Source of the DNA: Verrucomicrobiia bacterium
GTDB taxonomy: Bacteria > Verrucomicrobiota > Verrucomicrobiia > Limisphaerales > DASXHY01
Direction: 5' to 3'
Assembly: GCA_035629175.1 (NCBI GenBank)
Contig: DASPIL010000036.1
Location: forward strand, 1 to 64,000
Length of the DNA stretch: 64,000 nucleotides
Positions 37,501 through 45,524 of this stretch are shown piece after piece. The position numbers and the translations under genes are program-made. Numbering within the stretch: position 1 is the first letter of the stretch; each line of letters starts with the position of its first letter. Under the pieces are notes generated by a model. That model worked only from the letters and a program-made list of their open reading frames with translations. It had not been told where the DNA came from and ran no database searches.

Positions 37501-38141
37501 GCGGGGCTGCCGATGACGACTCCGCGGCGGTGCCGTATGCACGACCGCGATCCTTTCAATTCCCCGCACAAAAAGCACGGCGCCTCAGCGCGACTGACAC
37601 TGGAAACGCCCACCACCTTTTTCTCCAGCGCGTTTCGCTGGCCGCCGGGGCCGCGGAAAAAAATTTGCGAAACGAGGCGAAACGCCTGAAGGACAGCGGA
37701 TGGCTTACGGCGGAACAAGCCGCGGCACTTGATTTCTCTGGCCTGGCTGCGTTCTGGCAATCTGGCTACGGACGCGAAATCGCGATGCATTCGGCAGAGG
37801 TGCACCGTGAGCTTGCCTTCACCGCGCGCCTCAACCCCACGGATCTCGCATCGCTGGGATTGGCAGCGGGAAGCGCGCTTGACCCGCAGGAGTTCATCGT
37901 TGTCCAGGGAGTAGCCGACCTTGTCGTGATCCGTCCGAACGAACTGTGGATTGTGGATTTCAAAACGGATGCGGTGACGGAACTTGAGATTCCGGCGAAG
38001 TTGCGGGCTTATCAACCACAGCTGCGCCTCTACGGGCTGGCCTTGTCGCGCATTTACGCGCGGCCGGTGACGCGTTGTGCACTATATTTCCTGGCCACAC
38101 GGGACCTGGTGAACGTGCCGCTGCCGCCTGTATCCGTCTGA
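34548..38141 (+). CDS. addA: AddA, helicase-nuclease subunit A
   Basis: The ATG at 34548 overlaps the addB stop (ATGA), giving 1,197 residues; an ATG 72 bases upstream would lie inside addB. UvrD-type motifs are complete: AGAGTGKTST (about 23-32), VDEYQDINAAQ (about 379), SIHRSKGLEFPVV and LYVALTRARD. The C-terminal RecB-type nuclease shows GVADLVV and WIVDFKTD, with the catalytic Asp and Lys near residue 1137. AddA supplies the 3'-5' translocation motor and one nuclease of the AddAB double-strand-break repair enzyme. No recC or recD genes are present, consistent with an AddAB-type organism. Confidence 0.95.
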   Translation: MKDVLTPSQQQAIAARGNVLVVAGAGTGKTSTLVQRCMKLLAEGASLENILMVTFTEAAAVEMRGRIRDAILARLDASSDGGSETLLHFQRQIALLDSAWICTLHSFCLQLVREHFDEIGIDPDVAILDEQQARPLSQQILDAQFEAHYAGSDPASLQVQRLVRIQGRGSDERIRTLVLKLHRYALSLAQPGLWFAQQRTAFESSQPLQWREWFKQGFMEWRQWWLPVLSDFSATPAVAMAVNSLEELPVQPQLTEVGSTLRTIIAADENDENWPLGSKKEVRSQLKQFFTEAEFLASLSPVDGTDALGEDWELVRHDMHTLLELAEEFGVKFSEAKRDMGGIDFADLEQFALRILRDADGQPSPAAQEWRRRLSHVFVDEYQDINAAQDSILSALSREGADANRFLVGDVKQSIYRFRLADPSIFRRYERLWSAETGSWRISLAENFRSRKGILQFVNEWCSALMRDEVGGVSYEPLVFGGPDARGVLASSESGPRVELHLITRSDGSNGESAESPEAGEVADLLGTEREARLVGLRLRALHQAQHAVWDKVQGQFRAVRWSDIAVLLRSPRSRVEAFAKEFAALGIPLEAARGGFLESTEVSDVVALLKLLDNPLQDIPLLAVLHSPFVGMSVSELAEIRAAEQPENRAKYFWQAARHFLESADRTCTAWQKLDRFLQQLSGWRELIRQSSLSHCIETALADTHYELLLRAAPRGEQQAANVRRLLDLAREYDPFQRQGLFRFLRFLAAQEDDPMELEPGAVSLDAVQLTSIHRSKGLEFPVVVLACMGSRFNERDLNESIILDDRYGVCAKVAPPDSDQRYPSLPQWLARRRQRVELLGEELRLLYVALTRARDTILLVGSESRKGNGRWESEELSALSDQEIVCARSCLDWLRLWLPHVTRDGDWTDEHAGRNALLTWSLYDECDPRFVLAPPDSAKPPDAQSEQVFHGLDPRVHERLTWNYPHAAAASQLAKNSVTELRRGAADDDSAAVPYARPRSFQFPAQKARRLSATDTGNAHHLFLQRVSLAAGAAEKNLRNEAKRLKDSGWLTAEQAAALDFSGLAAFWQSGYGREIAMHSAEVHRELAFTARLNPTDLASLGLAAGSALDPQEFIVVQGVADLVVIRPNELWIVDFKTDAVTELEIPAKLRAYQPQLRLYGLALSRIYARPVTRCALYFLATRDLVNVPLPPVSV

Positions 38142-38185
38142 GAAAACCTTCGCCTTGGCGGGGGAGTTGTTCTAAACAAGTCCGC

Positions 38186-39247
38186 ATGCCTCCCGTTCGC
38201 GATCTGATCCGTGGTGTGAAGCGCCGTCTGAAAGCGTTTCGAACGGCAGGGCGTCCCGACCTCGACCAACTCCTGAATGGTTATCGCCACACGGCCATGC
38301 TTTACGTTGCGGCGAAGCTTCGCCTGCCTGACCGTCTCTCTGATCTTCCAAGAAGCAGCGCAGAGCTCGCCGCGCAACTTCCAGCCCATGAACCATCGCT
38401 AAATCGCTTGCTGCGCGGATTGGTGGCGCTCGGGATCTGTGCCCAGGATTCCGCGGGAAAATTTCATCTCACAGCAATTGGAAAACGGTTGCAGAGCACT
38501 TATGGCGGATCCCATTTCCGGCTCGCGTTGCTCAATGGCGAAGAATACGCGCCCGCATGGAATCACCTGCTCCACAGTGTCCGCACGGGCGAGGCCGCGT
38601 TTGATCACGCATTCGGCCAAAGTCCGTGGGAACATCGGCGTGCAAATCCCGAGTTGAATGAGTCGTTCAACCAATGGCTGGAACACGGCGCAACAGCCGC
38701 AGGCCGAGCGCTGGTCAAGGCCCTCGACTTCTCCAGATACCCCACGGTGGCGGACGTCGGGGGCGGCAACGGGTGGCTCCTCGCCGAAGTTCTGAGAGCG
38801 CATTCCACTGTGCGCGCGATGCTGGTGGACCAGCCGCACGTCATCGAAGCGGCGCAGCCGGCGTTGACACAGGCTGGACTCGCGGGACGCATCCAGTTTC
38901 ACGCCGTTGACTTTTTCGAAGCGATTCCAGCAGGCGCTGATCTCTACATCCTGAAAAGCATTTTGCATGACTGGAACGATCTTCAATGCCTGACGATATT
39001 GAAGCGTTGTCATGCCGCCATGCGTGCAGGCCAGCCGCTGCTCGTCATTGAACGGCTCCTTCCGCGCGACGCGACGGAAAACAGTCCTGTCATTCTTGGC
39101 GATCTCCACATGCTCGCTGTGACGGGCGGGCAGGAACGCACGCTTCAAGCGTATGAATCTCTTCTCGTGAGCGCGGGGTTTCGGATGGAAAACGTGACGC
39201 ACCTTCGAACCGGCCACGCCCTGGTCAAAGTCACCCGCGCTCCATGA
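38186..39247 (+). CDS. O-methyltransferase-like SAM-dependent methyltransferase
   Basis: The ATG at 38186 gives 353 residues with the layout of class I O-methyltransferases (HIOMT/CrtF family). There is an N-terminal helical dimerisation and winged-helix region (LYVAAKLRLPDRLSDLP, SLNRLLRGLVALGI), then the SAM fold with motif I VADVGGGNGWLL (about 188-199), and LKSILHDWNDLQC, where the family's catalytic His sits in the HDW motif. Substrates in this family are phenols, indoles and polyketides, so a small secondary metabolite or quinone-like compound is plausible. It starts 44 bases after addA and overlaps the next methyltransferase by ATGA, so it probably belongs with that gene. Confidence 0.85.
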   Translation: MPPVRDLIRGVKRRLKAFRTAGRPDLDQLLNGYRHTAMLYVAAKLRLPDRLSDLPRSSAELAAQLPAHEPSLNRLLRGLVALGICAQDSAGKFHLTAIGKRLQSTYGGSHFRLALLNGEEYAPAWNHLLHSVRTGEAAFDHAFGQSPWEHRRANPELNESFNQWLEHGATAAGRALVKALDFSRYPTVADVGGGNGWLLAEVLRAHSTVRAMLVDQPHVIEAAQPALTQAGLAGRIQFHAVDFFEAIPAGADLYILKSILHDWNDLQCLTILKRCHAAMRAGQPLLVIERLLPRDATENSPVILGDLHMLAVTGGQERTLQAYESLLVSAGFRMENVTHLRTGHALVKVTRAP

Positions 39248-40101
39248 ACCCTGCAACCGTTCCAGCCTATTGGGATCTCATGGCTCTGCAATTCCGGCAT
39301 CAACAGCCGCCGTTGCGCCCCTGCGCTGAGGACGTTCGCATCCATGAGGAAACCCTGAGATCGTGGATCCGGCATCATCCCAACCGCCGCATGAATGCCC
39401 TGCTGCTCGGAGTCACGCCCGAGCTGGCGGACATGAATTGGCCCGACAGCAGCCAGCTCCTGGCGATGGAAAGGTCACAACGCATGATTGAGCACGTCTG
39501 GCCTGGCGACATCGAGGGACACCGCCGCGTGATCTGCGACAACTGGTTTTCAGCTGAGCTGCCAGAGCAATCCTTTGACGTTGTGATTGGGGACGGCGTG
39601 CTGACCGGCCTTTCCTATCCACTGCGGTACCGCGAGATTGCACACAGGGTCTCGCGCTGGCTAAGGCCTGACGGCCTGCTGCTGCTCCGCGCATTCATCC
39701 GCCCTTCGGTTCCTGAAACGCTCGAACGCATCGCGGCCGATCTCGTGGCGAATCGAATTCCGCGGTTTGATATCCTGAAGTGGCGGCTTGCAATGTCGCA
39801 GCAGGAAACGGCTGAGCGCGGGGTCGAATTGAACGCGATCCACTCAGCCTGGCTGCAACTCGCGGAGCGATTCGAAACGGCAATCAAAGCGGCACGCTGG
39901 CCGCAACCCACGATCGAGACCATCGAGCTTTATGCGGGCCGCGCAGAGCGTTACTCGTTTCCGTCACTCGCCGAACTGGATAACGCGTTCGCGGATGCAT
40001 TCACACCCGTGTCGATGACATTGCCGCGATACGCATTTGGGGAGCAGTGTCCCATTCGCGTTTATGCGCCGCGCCACTGGGGGTCTAGAAGAAGGAATTG
40101 A
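39244..40101 (+). CDS. Class I SAM-dependent methyltransferase
   Basis: This codes for 285 residues, overlapping the upstream methyltransferase stop as ATGA. A degenerate motif I (ALLLGVTPELADM) replaces the usual glycine-rich loop, followed by an acidic-free LLAMERSQRMI segment and a DVVIGDGVLTGL strand that resembles motif IV. It belongs with methyltransferase-11/25-like proteins with a weak SAM site, so activity is uncertain. The substrate is unknown. Its last 17 bases overlap the convergent ATP-grasp gene. Confidence 0.75.
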   Translation: MNPATVPAYWDLMALQFRHQQPPLRPCAEDVRIHEETLRSWIRHHPNRRMNALLLGVTPELADMNWPDSSQLLAMERSQRMIEHVWPGDIEGHRRVICDNWFSAELPEQSFDVVIGDGVLTGLSYPLRYREIAHRVSRWLRPDGLLLLRAFIRPSVPETLERIAADLVANRIPRFDILKWRLAMSQQETAERGVELNAIHSAWLQLAERFETAIKAARWPQPTIETIELYAGRAERYSFPSLAELDNAFADAFTPVSMTLPRYAFGEQCPIRVYAPRHWGSRRRN

Positions 40102-40954
40102 TTCCTGGCGCTAGCTTGCTGGCGCTGGCCCGCAACCGCGCCGGGGGCTGAATCAAGCCAGGAGTGCGATTCACATCAAACAGCACCACGCGGCCATCAC
40201 GCATTACAAAATCCATTTTTCCGTAATCGATTCCAAGCTCCCGCCGCAGGGCCACGATTTCGTCGGGAACGGGAATCTCTTCGCGTGTCACGACGCTTTT
40301 CATTTTCACAATGGGTTCGCGCGACCCGAGTCGCGCACAATACCCGCAGTCGCCAAGGAACTGGTAAATGCGCAGGTAATAAAAGCCGTTCTCGACCTCA
40401 GGCAGAAACTTTTCAACCACCAAAGCCGGGTTCCCAAACACCGCGGCCGGAACATCACAGCGCGATTTGAAGATGCGGTATTCAGTCGTCGGCAAGGTCT
40501 TTAACCCTGACCAATCAGGTTCGGTGCCTGACGGTTTTCCGAAGAGCGATTGCCACCAACGCCTCCGGGTCGGGCGCACTGACGTTCCACAAAGCCGCGC
40601 TTCCGGCATCCCGCCATAGTTCAGGTTCGTCTTCACAATGACGGGACCCTCATAGGCATCCTTCGAATCAATAAGATTCCGACTGATCACCCGCTTGGAA
40701 ATATCGGAAAGGTTCCGGTTAGCCACCCGGGGGAAGCGCTCCATTGCCTTCGCGTATTCGTGCGGCAGGACTGTGAGATCAATATGCGGGATCAGCAGGT
40801 CCGCATCAGCCTTCCCGTCCGGCCCTTTCAAGACCCGGATTTCGATCCCTTCACTTCGCCAGACGTCGCACAGTGCCCAGATGAAGTAGCGCTGCCTGCG
40901 CGGATAGGAATCCGTCTCGTGCAGGAGAATGGCGATCGCGCGCTTTTGTGCCAT
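40085..40954 (-). CDS. ATP-grasp-like protein of unknown ligase activity
   Basis: This codes for 289 residues with an ATP-grasp-like arrangement: EGPVIVKTNLNYGG (nucleotide-binding Lys and Gly-rich loop), PALVVEKFLPE (E-x-F hinge), and metal-ligand segment DFVMRDGRVVLFDVNRTPG. This family joins carboxylates to amines or thiols through acyl-phosphates. The N-terminal half is atypical (LLHETDSYPRRQRYF) and short for ribosomal-protein or glutathione ligases. It is the last gene of an operon: dehydrogenase upstream after 7 bases, GrpE-like protein before that. The substrate cannot be inferred. The C terminus ends 17 bases inside the convergent methyltransferase gene. Confidence 0.7.
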   Translation of the reverse strand: MAQKRAIAILLHETDSYPRRQRYFIWALCDVWRSEGIEIRVLKGPDGKADADLLIPHIDLTVLPHEYAKAMERFPRVANRNLSDISKRVISRNLIDSKDAYEGPVIVKTNLNYGGMPEARLCGTSVRPTRRRWWQSLFGKPSGTEPDWSGLKTLPTTEYRIFKSRCDVPAAVFGNPALVVEKFLPEVENGFYYLRIYQFLGDCGYCARLGSREPIVKMKSVVTREEIPVPDEIVALRRELGIDYGKMDFVMRDGRVVLFDVNRTPGLIQPPARLRASASKLAPGINSFF

Positions 40955-40961
40955 GCGACAA

Positions 40962-41984
40962 TCAGGTTTTGCCCAGTGTGAAGTCGATCAGCATCTTCCT
41001 GACTCCCGCTCCGGAGACGGCAAGTTCAAAAGCCTCCTGGACCGCGGCAAGGCTGAATCGATGCGAGATGAGTGGAGAGAGATCGATCGCGCCGCTCGCA
41101 ATCAGTTGCAGCGCCATTTCAAAATCCGCGCGCGTGTATGCGCGGATGCCTGTGAGGGAAAGCTCGCGAAAGAACACCTGGAAAAGGTCGACCGCCGTTT
41201 GCTGCGATTGTATTCCAACGACGATGAGCCGGCCGTGAACGGCTGCAAGGCGCGTCATGATCAAGGCGGCATCCGCGGATCCCGACGCTTCGATCACAAC
41301 GTCAGCTCCCGCCCCGCCCGCCCAATGGTTGACCCGTTCCACGACGTTTCCGGTGGGATCGCAGGTGTCCAGTCCGAGCGTCGTGGCGAATTCCCGCCGT
41401 GCACGATTGGTTTCTAGCAACACAACTCGCCCGCCTGCTCGCTGCGCAAGCAAGCCGATCAGACTCCCAATGGTTCCCGCACCCAACACCACCACGGATT
41501 CTTTCACAGAAATTTGTGCAACACGTGTGGCATGAACGGCAACCGCGAGCGGCTCAACCATTGCGGCGTGATCGTCTGAAATTGAATCAGGAACGCGATG
41601 CAGCCGGCCGCCTGGAACGGCCCAGAACTCCTGCAGCGCTCCATTCGCATCGATGCCAAGAAACCGCAGGTTTTCGCACACATGCGTCAACCCGCGTTTG
41701 CATGCATCACAGGTGTGGCAGGAAAGGGTTGGCTCCACCACCACGCGATCGCCCGGGCCGAAGCGTCCATCGGCAGCGGGAATGGCAATGATACCCACCA
41801 TTTCATGACCCAGGATGCGTCCCGGTTTTGCGCGATGCGGCATGCCGCCGCGAAAGATCAGGAGGTCGGTGCCGCAGATGCCGACGCGCCGCAGTTGCAA
41901 CAAGGCCTGACCAGGCGCAATCGCGGGAACGTGTGTGTCAATGACTTCGAACCTGCCCGTTCCCCGGAAGATGGCGGCCTTCAC
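40962..41984 (-). CDS. Zinc-dependent medium-chain dehydrogenase
   Basis: This codes for 340 residues starting at GTG. Catalytic zinc ligands are C37 (ICGTD), H60 and E61 (GHE). The structural zinc lobe is complete with C89, C92, C95 and C103 (SCHTCDACKRGLTHVC). The Rossmann nucleotide site is VVVLGAGTIGSLIGLL, followed by an acidic residue in LLETNRA that suggests NAD preference. It resembles sorbitol/threonine/L-gulonate-type dehydrogenases; the substrate is not identifiable. It lies 12 bases after the GrpE-like gene and 7 bases before the ATP-grasp gene, so the three are probably one transcript. Confidence 0.9.
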   Translation of the reverse strand: MKAAIFRGTGRFEVIDTHVPAIAPGQALLQLRRVGICGTDLLIFRGGMPHRAKPGRILGHEMVGIIAIPAADGRFGPGDRVVVEPTLSCHTCDACKRGLTHVCENLRFLGIDANGALQEFWAVPGGRLHRVPDSISDDHAAMVEPLAVAVHATRVAQISVKESVVVLGAGTIGSLIGLLAQRAGGRVVLLETNRARREFATTLGLDTCDPTGNVVERVNHWAGGAGADVVIEASGSADAALIMTRLAAVHGRLIVVGIQSQQTAVDLFQVFFRELSLTGIRAYTRADFEMALQLIASGAIDLSPLISHRFSLAAVQEAFELAVSGAGVRKMLIDFTLGKT

Positions 41985-41996
41985 GGGATCGCGCGA

Positions 41997-42872
41997 TCAG
42001 AGAAGGTTGGATTGGCCGCGCTCTGCCGCTTCGACGGGAGCCGCGGGTTCCACCGCGCCGGCATCGGGCGTGGCCGTGTCTTCCATCGCCGGGTTGGCAG
42101 CGGATTCCAATTGAACCACTGCGGGCCTGATCATGCGGCCCTGGAAAGTGTATCCGGCAGCCACTGTGCTCGCGATCTTTGATCCCTCAGGGACAGGAGC
42201 GTTGCTGTCGAGCACTTGATGCTTCTGCCCGTCGAACAACTCCAAAGGCGCCGCCGAGAAAGGAACCAGTCCGATGCGCCGCGCTGCGTCCACGCAAGCC
42301 GCCTGGAAACGGTTGATCTGTTCGGTCACACCGGGCTGCCGCGCACGTTGTGCCGCCTGATGCAGGGCGAAGATATGATCCAGCATCCGCACGATCACCT
42401 GGAGCGACTCGACCTCGCCACGCCGCAACTTGTCGATCTCAAGCCGCAACGTTGCCTTCTCGCCGTCGTTTGTCTTCTCGATGAATTGGTTGAACGCCTT
42501 CACTTCGGCGGCCATTCCGTCGGCGATACCCTTTGCGGCCGCCGCGGTCTTGTCAGCCGCGTCGCGAATCGAAAGCCATTGTCCAGTGGCATCGCTAATC
42601 TGGCCTGAGAGCTTTTCCAGGTTCTCCAATTGAGAAGCGGTTGAAATGAGTTTTTCCGTCTCAGCGAACTTTAGTTCCGCCTGATAGTCCTTGAGAAAGG
42701 GCGTGATGCTGATCCAGGCGCCGATTGCGACGCACGCAACGTACGCAAACACTTCAATCCCGCCGGTCGGGTGGGCACTGCGGCTGTGGATGAACCAGGC
42801 GAGCGCGATCAAAAGGGCATCAGCGAGGAAGAACGGCCATTTGGAAATCTTCGGGGCAGTGACTGCAGTCAT
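41997..42872 (-). CDS. Membrane-anchored GrpE-like protein
   Basis: This codes for 291 residues. Two membrane segments lie at about 13-30 and 38-57, followed by an Ala/Glu-rich coiled coil (about 63-165). The region from about 170 to 255 reads like the GrpE C-terminal head: a helical RMLDHIFALHQA segment, then the diagnostic GYTFQGRMIRPAVVQL at 240-255 (in E. coli GrpE the matching stretch is GYTLNGRTIRAAMVTV). GrpE is the nucleotide exchange factor of DnaK. No dnaK or dnaJ adjoins, so this is an accessory, membrane-tethered variant. The last 36 residues are Pro/Ala/Glu-rich and disordered-looking. It leads the operon with the dehydrogenase and ATP-grasp genes. Confidence 0.72.
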   Translation of the reverse strand: MTAVTAPKISKWPFFLADALLIALAWFIHSRSAHPTGGIEVFAYVACVAIGAWISITPFLKDYQAELKFAETEKLISTASQLENLEKLSGQISDATGQWLSIRDAADKTAAAAKGIADGMAAEVKAFNQFIEKTNDGEKATLRLEIDKLRRGEVESLQVIVRMLDHIFALHQAAQRARQPGVTEQINRFQAACVDAARRIGLVPFSAAPLELFDGQKHQVLDSNAPVPEGSKIASTVAAGYTFQGRMIRPAVVQLESAANPAMEDTATPDAGAVEPAAPVEAAERGQSNLL

Positions 42873-42952
42873 TGCGGCATGGTGTAACGGAACGGCCTTG
42901 GCACTTCAAGTTTTCCTCGACTCGCCCCGCCTGAGCCTCGCAAGTTTCGGCC

Positions 42953-43891
42953 ATGCGGACCTGCGTCATCTTCAATCCCACCGCCCGCGGCGACAAGGCG
43001 CGGCATTTCCGGCGGCACCTGGATGAAATCGGAGCGGACGCAACGCTGATGCAAACCACCGGTCCAGGTGCGGCGCGAACTCTCGCGCAGGAAGCTGTCG
43101 CGGCGGGATTCGAAGTCGTGGTGGCAGCGGGCGGCGACGGCACCGTCAACGAGGTGCTCAATGGGATTGGCGATGTGCCGGACGGATTTGCCCGTGCTGC
43201 GCTGGGCGTTCTTCCGCTGGGAACGGTAAATGTATTTGCGCGTGAGCTGAAGATCCCGCGCGGGCTCACCCAGGCGTGGCAGACGATCCAGGGACAGCGC
43301 CGCCTCTGCATTGATTTGCCCTGTGCGGAGTTCACGTCCGGATCGCGGCGCGTCACGCGCCATTTCGCACAACTCGCCGGCGCAGGTCTCGACGCCCGCG
43401 CCATCGAACTCGTGCACTGGCCCTTGAAGAAAAAAATCGGGCCGCTCGCATATGTCGTCGCGGGCATTCATGCACTGCGCCAGCGCCAGGCCAGTCTCGT
43501 TTGGAATGATGGAAAGAGGTCCATCTCCGGCGAATTAATCCTGGTGGGAAATGGACGGCTCTATGGGGGTGGGTTCGCGTTGTTTCCCGAGGCAGACCTC
43601 GGAGACGCATTGTTGGAGGTCTCGATTTTTCCGAAGGTGAATTGGATGGTCCTTGCCCGATGCGGCCCCTCACTCCTGTTAAAGCGCCGCGTTCCCCCGG
43701 GAGTTATCATCAACGTCCGGGAATCGTCTTTCTCAATCGAGTGCACTGGCAAGGCAGCGGTCGAACTGGATGGCGAATTGGCGGGGCACCTGCCGGCAAA
43801 ATTCAGTATTGCGCGGCGCCGGCTGCAGGTGGTGGTGCCTGAATGGGTGCTGCACCCTATTTCAGTTCGCACCCTGCTGGACAAAGTTTAA
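42953..43891 (+). CDS. Diacylglycerol-kinase-family lipid kinase
   Basis: This codes for 312 residues. The N-terminal domain has IFNPTARGDKARHF and the nucleotide site AAGGDGTVNEVLNGI (GGDGT at 60-64), then GVLPLGTVNVFARE; these are the family signatures. The C-terminal beta-sandwich includes GELILVGNGRLYGGGF and the VELDGELAGHLPAKFSI segment. Members phosphorylate diacylglycerol, sphingosine or related lipids (DgkB/YegS/BmrU-like). The next gene, 22 bases on, looks like a phospholipid methyltransferase, so lipid metabolism at the membrane is likely. It is divergent from the GrpE-like gene across about 80 bases. Confidence 0.92.
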   Translation: MRTCVIFNPTARGDKARHFRRHLDEIGADATLMQTTGPGAARTLAQEAVAAGFEVVVAAGGDGTVNEVLNGIGDVPDGFARAALGVLPLGTVNVFARELKIPRGLTQAWQTIQGQRRLCIDLPCAEFTSGSRRVTRHFAQLAGAGLDARAIELVHWPLKKKIGPLAYVVAGIHALRQRQASLVWNDGKRSISGELILVGNGRLYGGGFALFPEADLGDALLEVSIFPKVNWMVLARCGPSLLLKRRVPPGVIINVRESSFSIECTGKAAVELDGELAGHLPAKFSIARRRLQVVVPEWVLHPISVRTLLDKV

Positions 43892-43913
43892 CCGCAATCT
43901 CGGGTTCCAAGTT

Positions 43914-44528
43914 ATGGCACATCAATCTTCTTCCGCTCGCGCGCCGCAGCCGGCCCGCCACGCGCCCTGGCACACGCAACTGTTCCTCTTTGCGAAGAAT
44001 TTTGCCAAGCACCCAACGAATATTGGGTGGATGTTCCCAAGTTCACGCTTTGTCGTGGGGCAGGTGTTGAAACAAATCGATTGGGAAACCGCTCGCGTTA
44101 TCGTGGAGTACGGCCCGGGTGTGGGAACGTTCACCAATGACATTCTGCAGCGAATGCATCCCGACGCCAGATTGGTCGCCTTTGAGACCAACGACGAGTT
44201 TTGCAGTTATCTGCGCGGCGCAATCAACGACCCGCGTTTCATCCTGCTCCACGAATCGGCAACCGAAGTCGCCACTGCTCTGGACCGCCTGGGCCTGCCG
44301 CTTGCCGACTACGTGATTTCCGGCATCCCGTTCAAAACCATCCCGGAGAAGCTCCGCGGCGAAATCGTTCGCAAGACACATGCGGCTCTGCGTCCGGAAG
44401 GGCGCTTTCTTGTTTATCAGCTTTCCGGGGCGGTTCGTCCGTATCTTGAAAGCGTCTTCGGACAGGTTCGGCAGGATTTCGAATTGCTGAGCATCCCGCC
44501 GGGGCGCTTGTTTTACTGCGCCCGCTAA
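43914..44528 (+). CDS. PmtA-like phospholipid N-methyltransferase
   Basis: The ATG at 43914 (MAHQSSSARA) gives 204 residues; the frame is open upstream into the lipid kinase gene but unneeded. The fold is class I SAM with motif I VIVEYGPGVGTFTNDIL, and LVAFETNDEF and ISGIPFKTIPEKLR follow the pattern of PmtA/rRNA-dimethyladenosine-like enzymes. The N-terminal amphipathic segment (LFLFAKNFAKHPTNIG) resembles the membrane-docking helix of phosphatidylethanolamine N-methyltransferases. Its place directly after a lipid kinase supports a phospholipid substrate, but the NxPF/Y-like NIPF motif of DNA/rRNA enzymes reads GIPF here. Function inferred. Confidence 0.78.
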   Translation: MAHQSSSARAPQPARHAPWHTQLFLFAKNFAKHPTNIGWMFPSSRFVVGQVLKQIDWETARVIVEYGPGVGTFTNDILQRMHPDARLVAFETNDEFCSYLRGAINDPRFILLHESATEVATALDRLGLPLADYVISGIPFKTIPEKLRGEIVRKTHAALRPEGRFLVYQLSGAVRPYLESVFGQVRQDFELLSIPPGRLFYCAR

Positions 44529-44648
44529 CCGCGACAAACGCTCGCTGGCGCGGTCCCCTCGAAGGCGAATTCCGGGGAGAAATCAAGAAATTCCGGATTG
44601 CGCATTGAAATTCTCTGCGTCCTTTGGTTCATTAGATCGCAGCCAGAT

Positions 44649-45518
44649 ATGATCTCCTCGGCTCCTATCGCATCGCGACGCTCGCTTTCCGCCGAACAAA
44701 GCGCGTTGCTGACCCTGCTTGCGGACGAGGATTCGGCAGTTTACGGCTTGGTGCGTCAGAAGATTATTTCCGGAGGAGAGGCAGCGCGAGCATGGCTGCA
44801 GCCGTATTCCCTCAGCAACGATGCGGTCCTGCGGCGCCATGTCCTCGAGATCCTCGCCTACTTCGAACGTCAGCAGGCCGATACGGAGTTCCTCTCGTTT
44901 TGTTTGAAGTCTGGGGAGGATTTCGAGCTTGAGACCGCGGCGTGGCTCCTTGCGCGGAGCACGTTTCCCACGATCAACCGTGAAGGATACGCGGCGTTGC
45001 TGGATGAGTTCGCACACGAAGCCGCGGAACGCATGGCACTGGAAACCAGCGTCGAAGAGAAACTCAGCGCGTTCAATAACTATCTTTTCTCAGAACTCGG
45101 CTTCGTCGGCAACGTGGCGAACTACTACGACCCGGACAACAGTTACCTGAATCGCGTGCTCGATCGGCGCACGGGGAATCCCATCACGCTGACGCTTTTG
45201 TACATCCTCGTGGCCCGCCGGTCGGGAATGCCAGTCACCGGAATCGGCCTCCCGGGCCATTTTATTTGCCGCTACCAAAGCAGCTCGGACGAGCTTTACA
45301 TCGATCCGTTCAATCGAGGCCAGCTTCTGAGCAAGGCTGATTGCGTGAAATATTTGCAGCGGGGGAATTACAGCCTCACCGACGATTTCCTGGCTCCCGC
45401 CAGCCCGCGCCGGATGCTGCTCCGCATCTGCAGCAATCTGCATCAGATCTACACGGAAGTGGGTCGCGGCGGCGAAGTCACGCGGTTCCAGCGTTATCTC
45501 GTGGCGCTCGCGCGGTGA
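44649..45518 (+). CDS. SirB1/transglutaminase-like protein
   Basis: The ATG at 44649 (MISSAPIASR) gives 289 residues. An N-terminal HEAT-like helical part is followed by the transglutaminase-like core with LFSELGFVGNVANYYDPDN, LDRRTGNPITLTLLYILVA, GIGLPGHFICRY and IDPFNRGQLL. In the SirB1 family (UPF0162) the catalytic Cys is generally absent; here the key His is kept in GHFICRY. The function in bacteria is unknown; it may bind or process a protein partner. The downstream cardiolipin synthase-like gene converges with a 6-base gap. Confidence 0.88.
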   Translation: MISSAPIASRRSLSAEQSALLTLLADEDSAVYGLVRQKIISGGEAARAWLQPYSLSNDAVLRRHVLEILAYFERQQADTEFLSFCLKSGEDFELETAAWLLARSTFPTINREGYAALLDEFAHEAAERMALETSVEEKLSAFNNYLFSELGFVGNVANYYDPDNSYLNRVLDRRTGNPITLTLLYILVARRSGMPVTGIGLPGHFICRYQSSSDELYIDPFNRGQLLSKADCVKYLQRGNYSLTDDFLAPASPRRMLLRICSNLHQIYTEVGRGGEVTRFQRYLVALAR

Positions 45519-45524
45519 CGCTTC

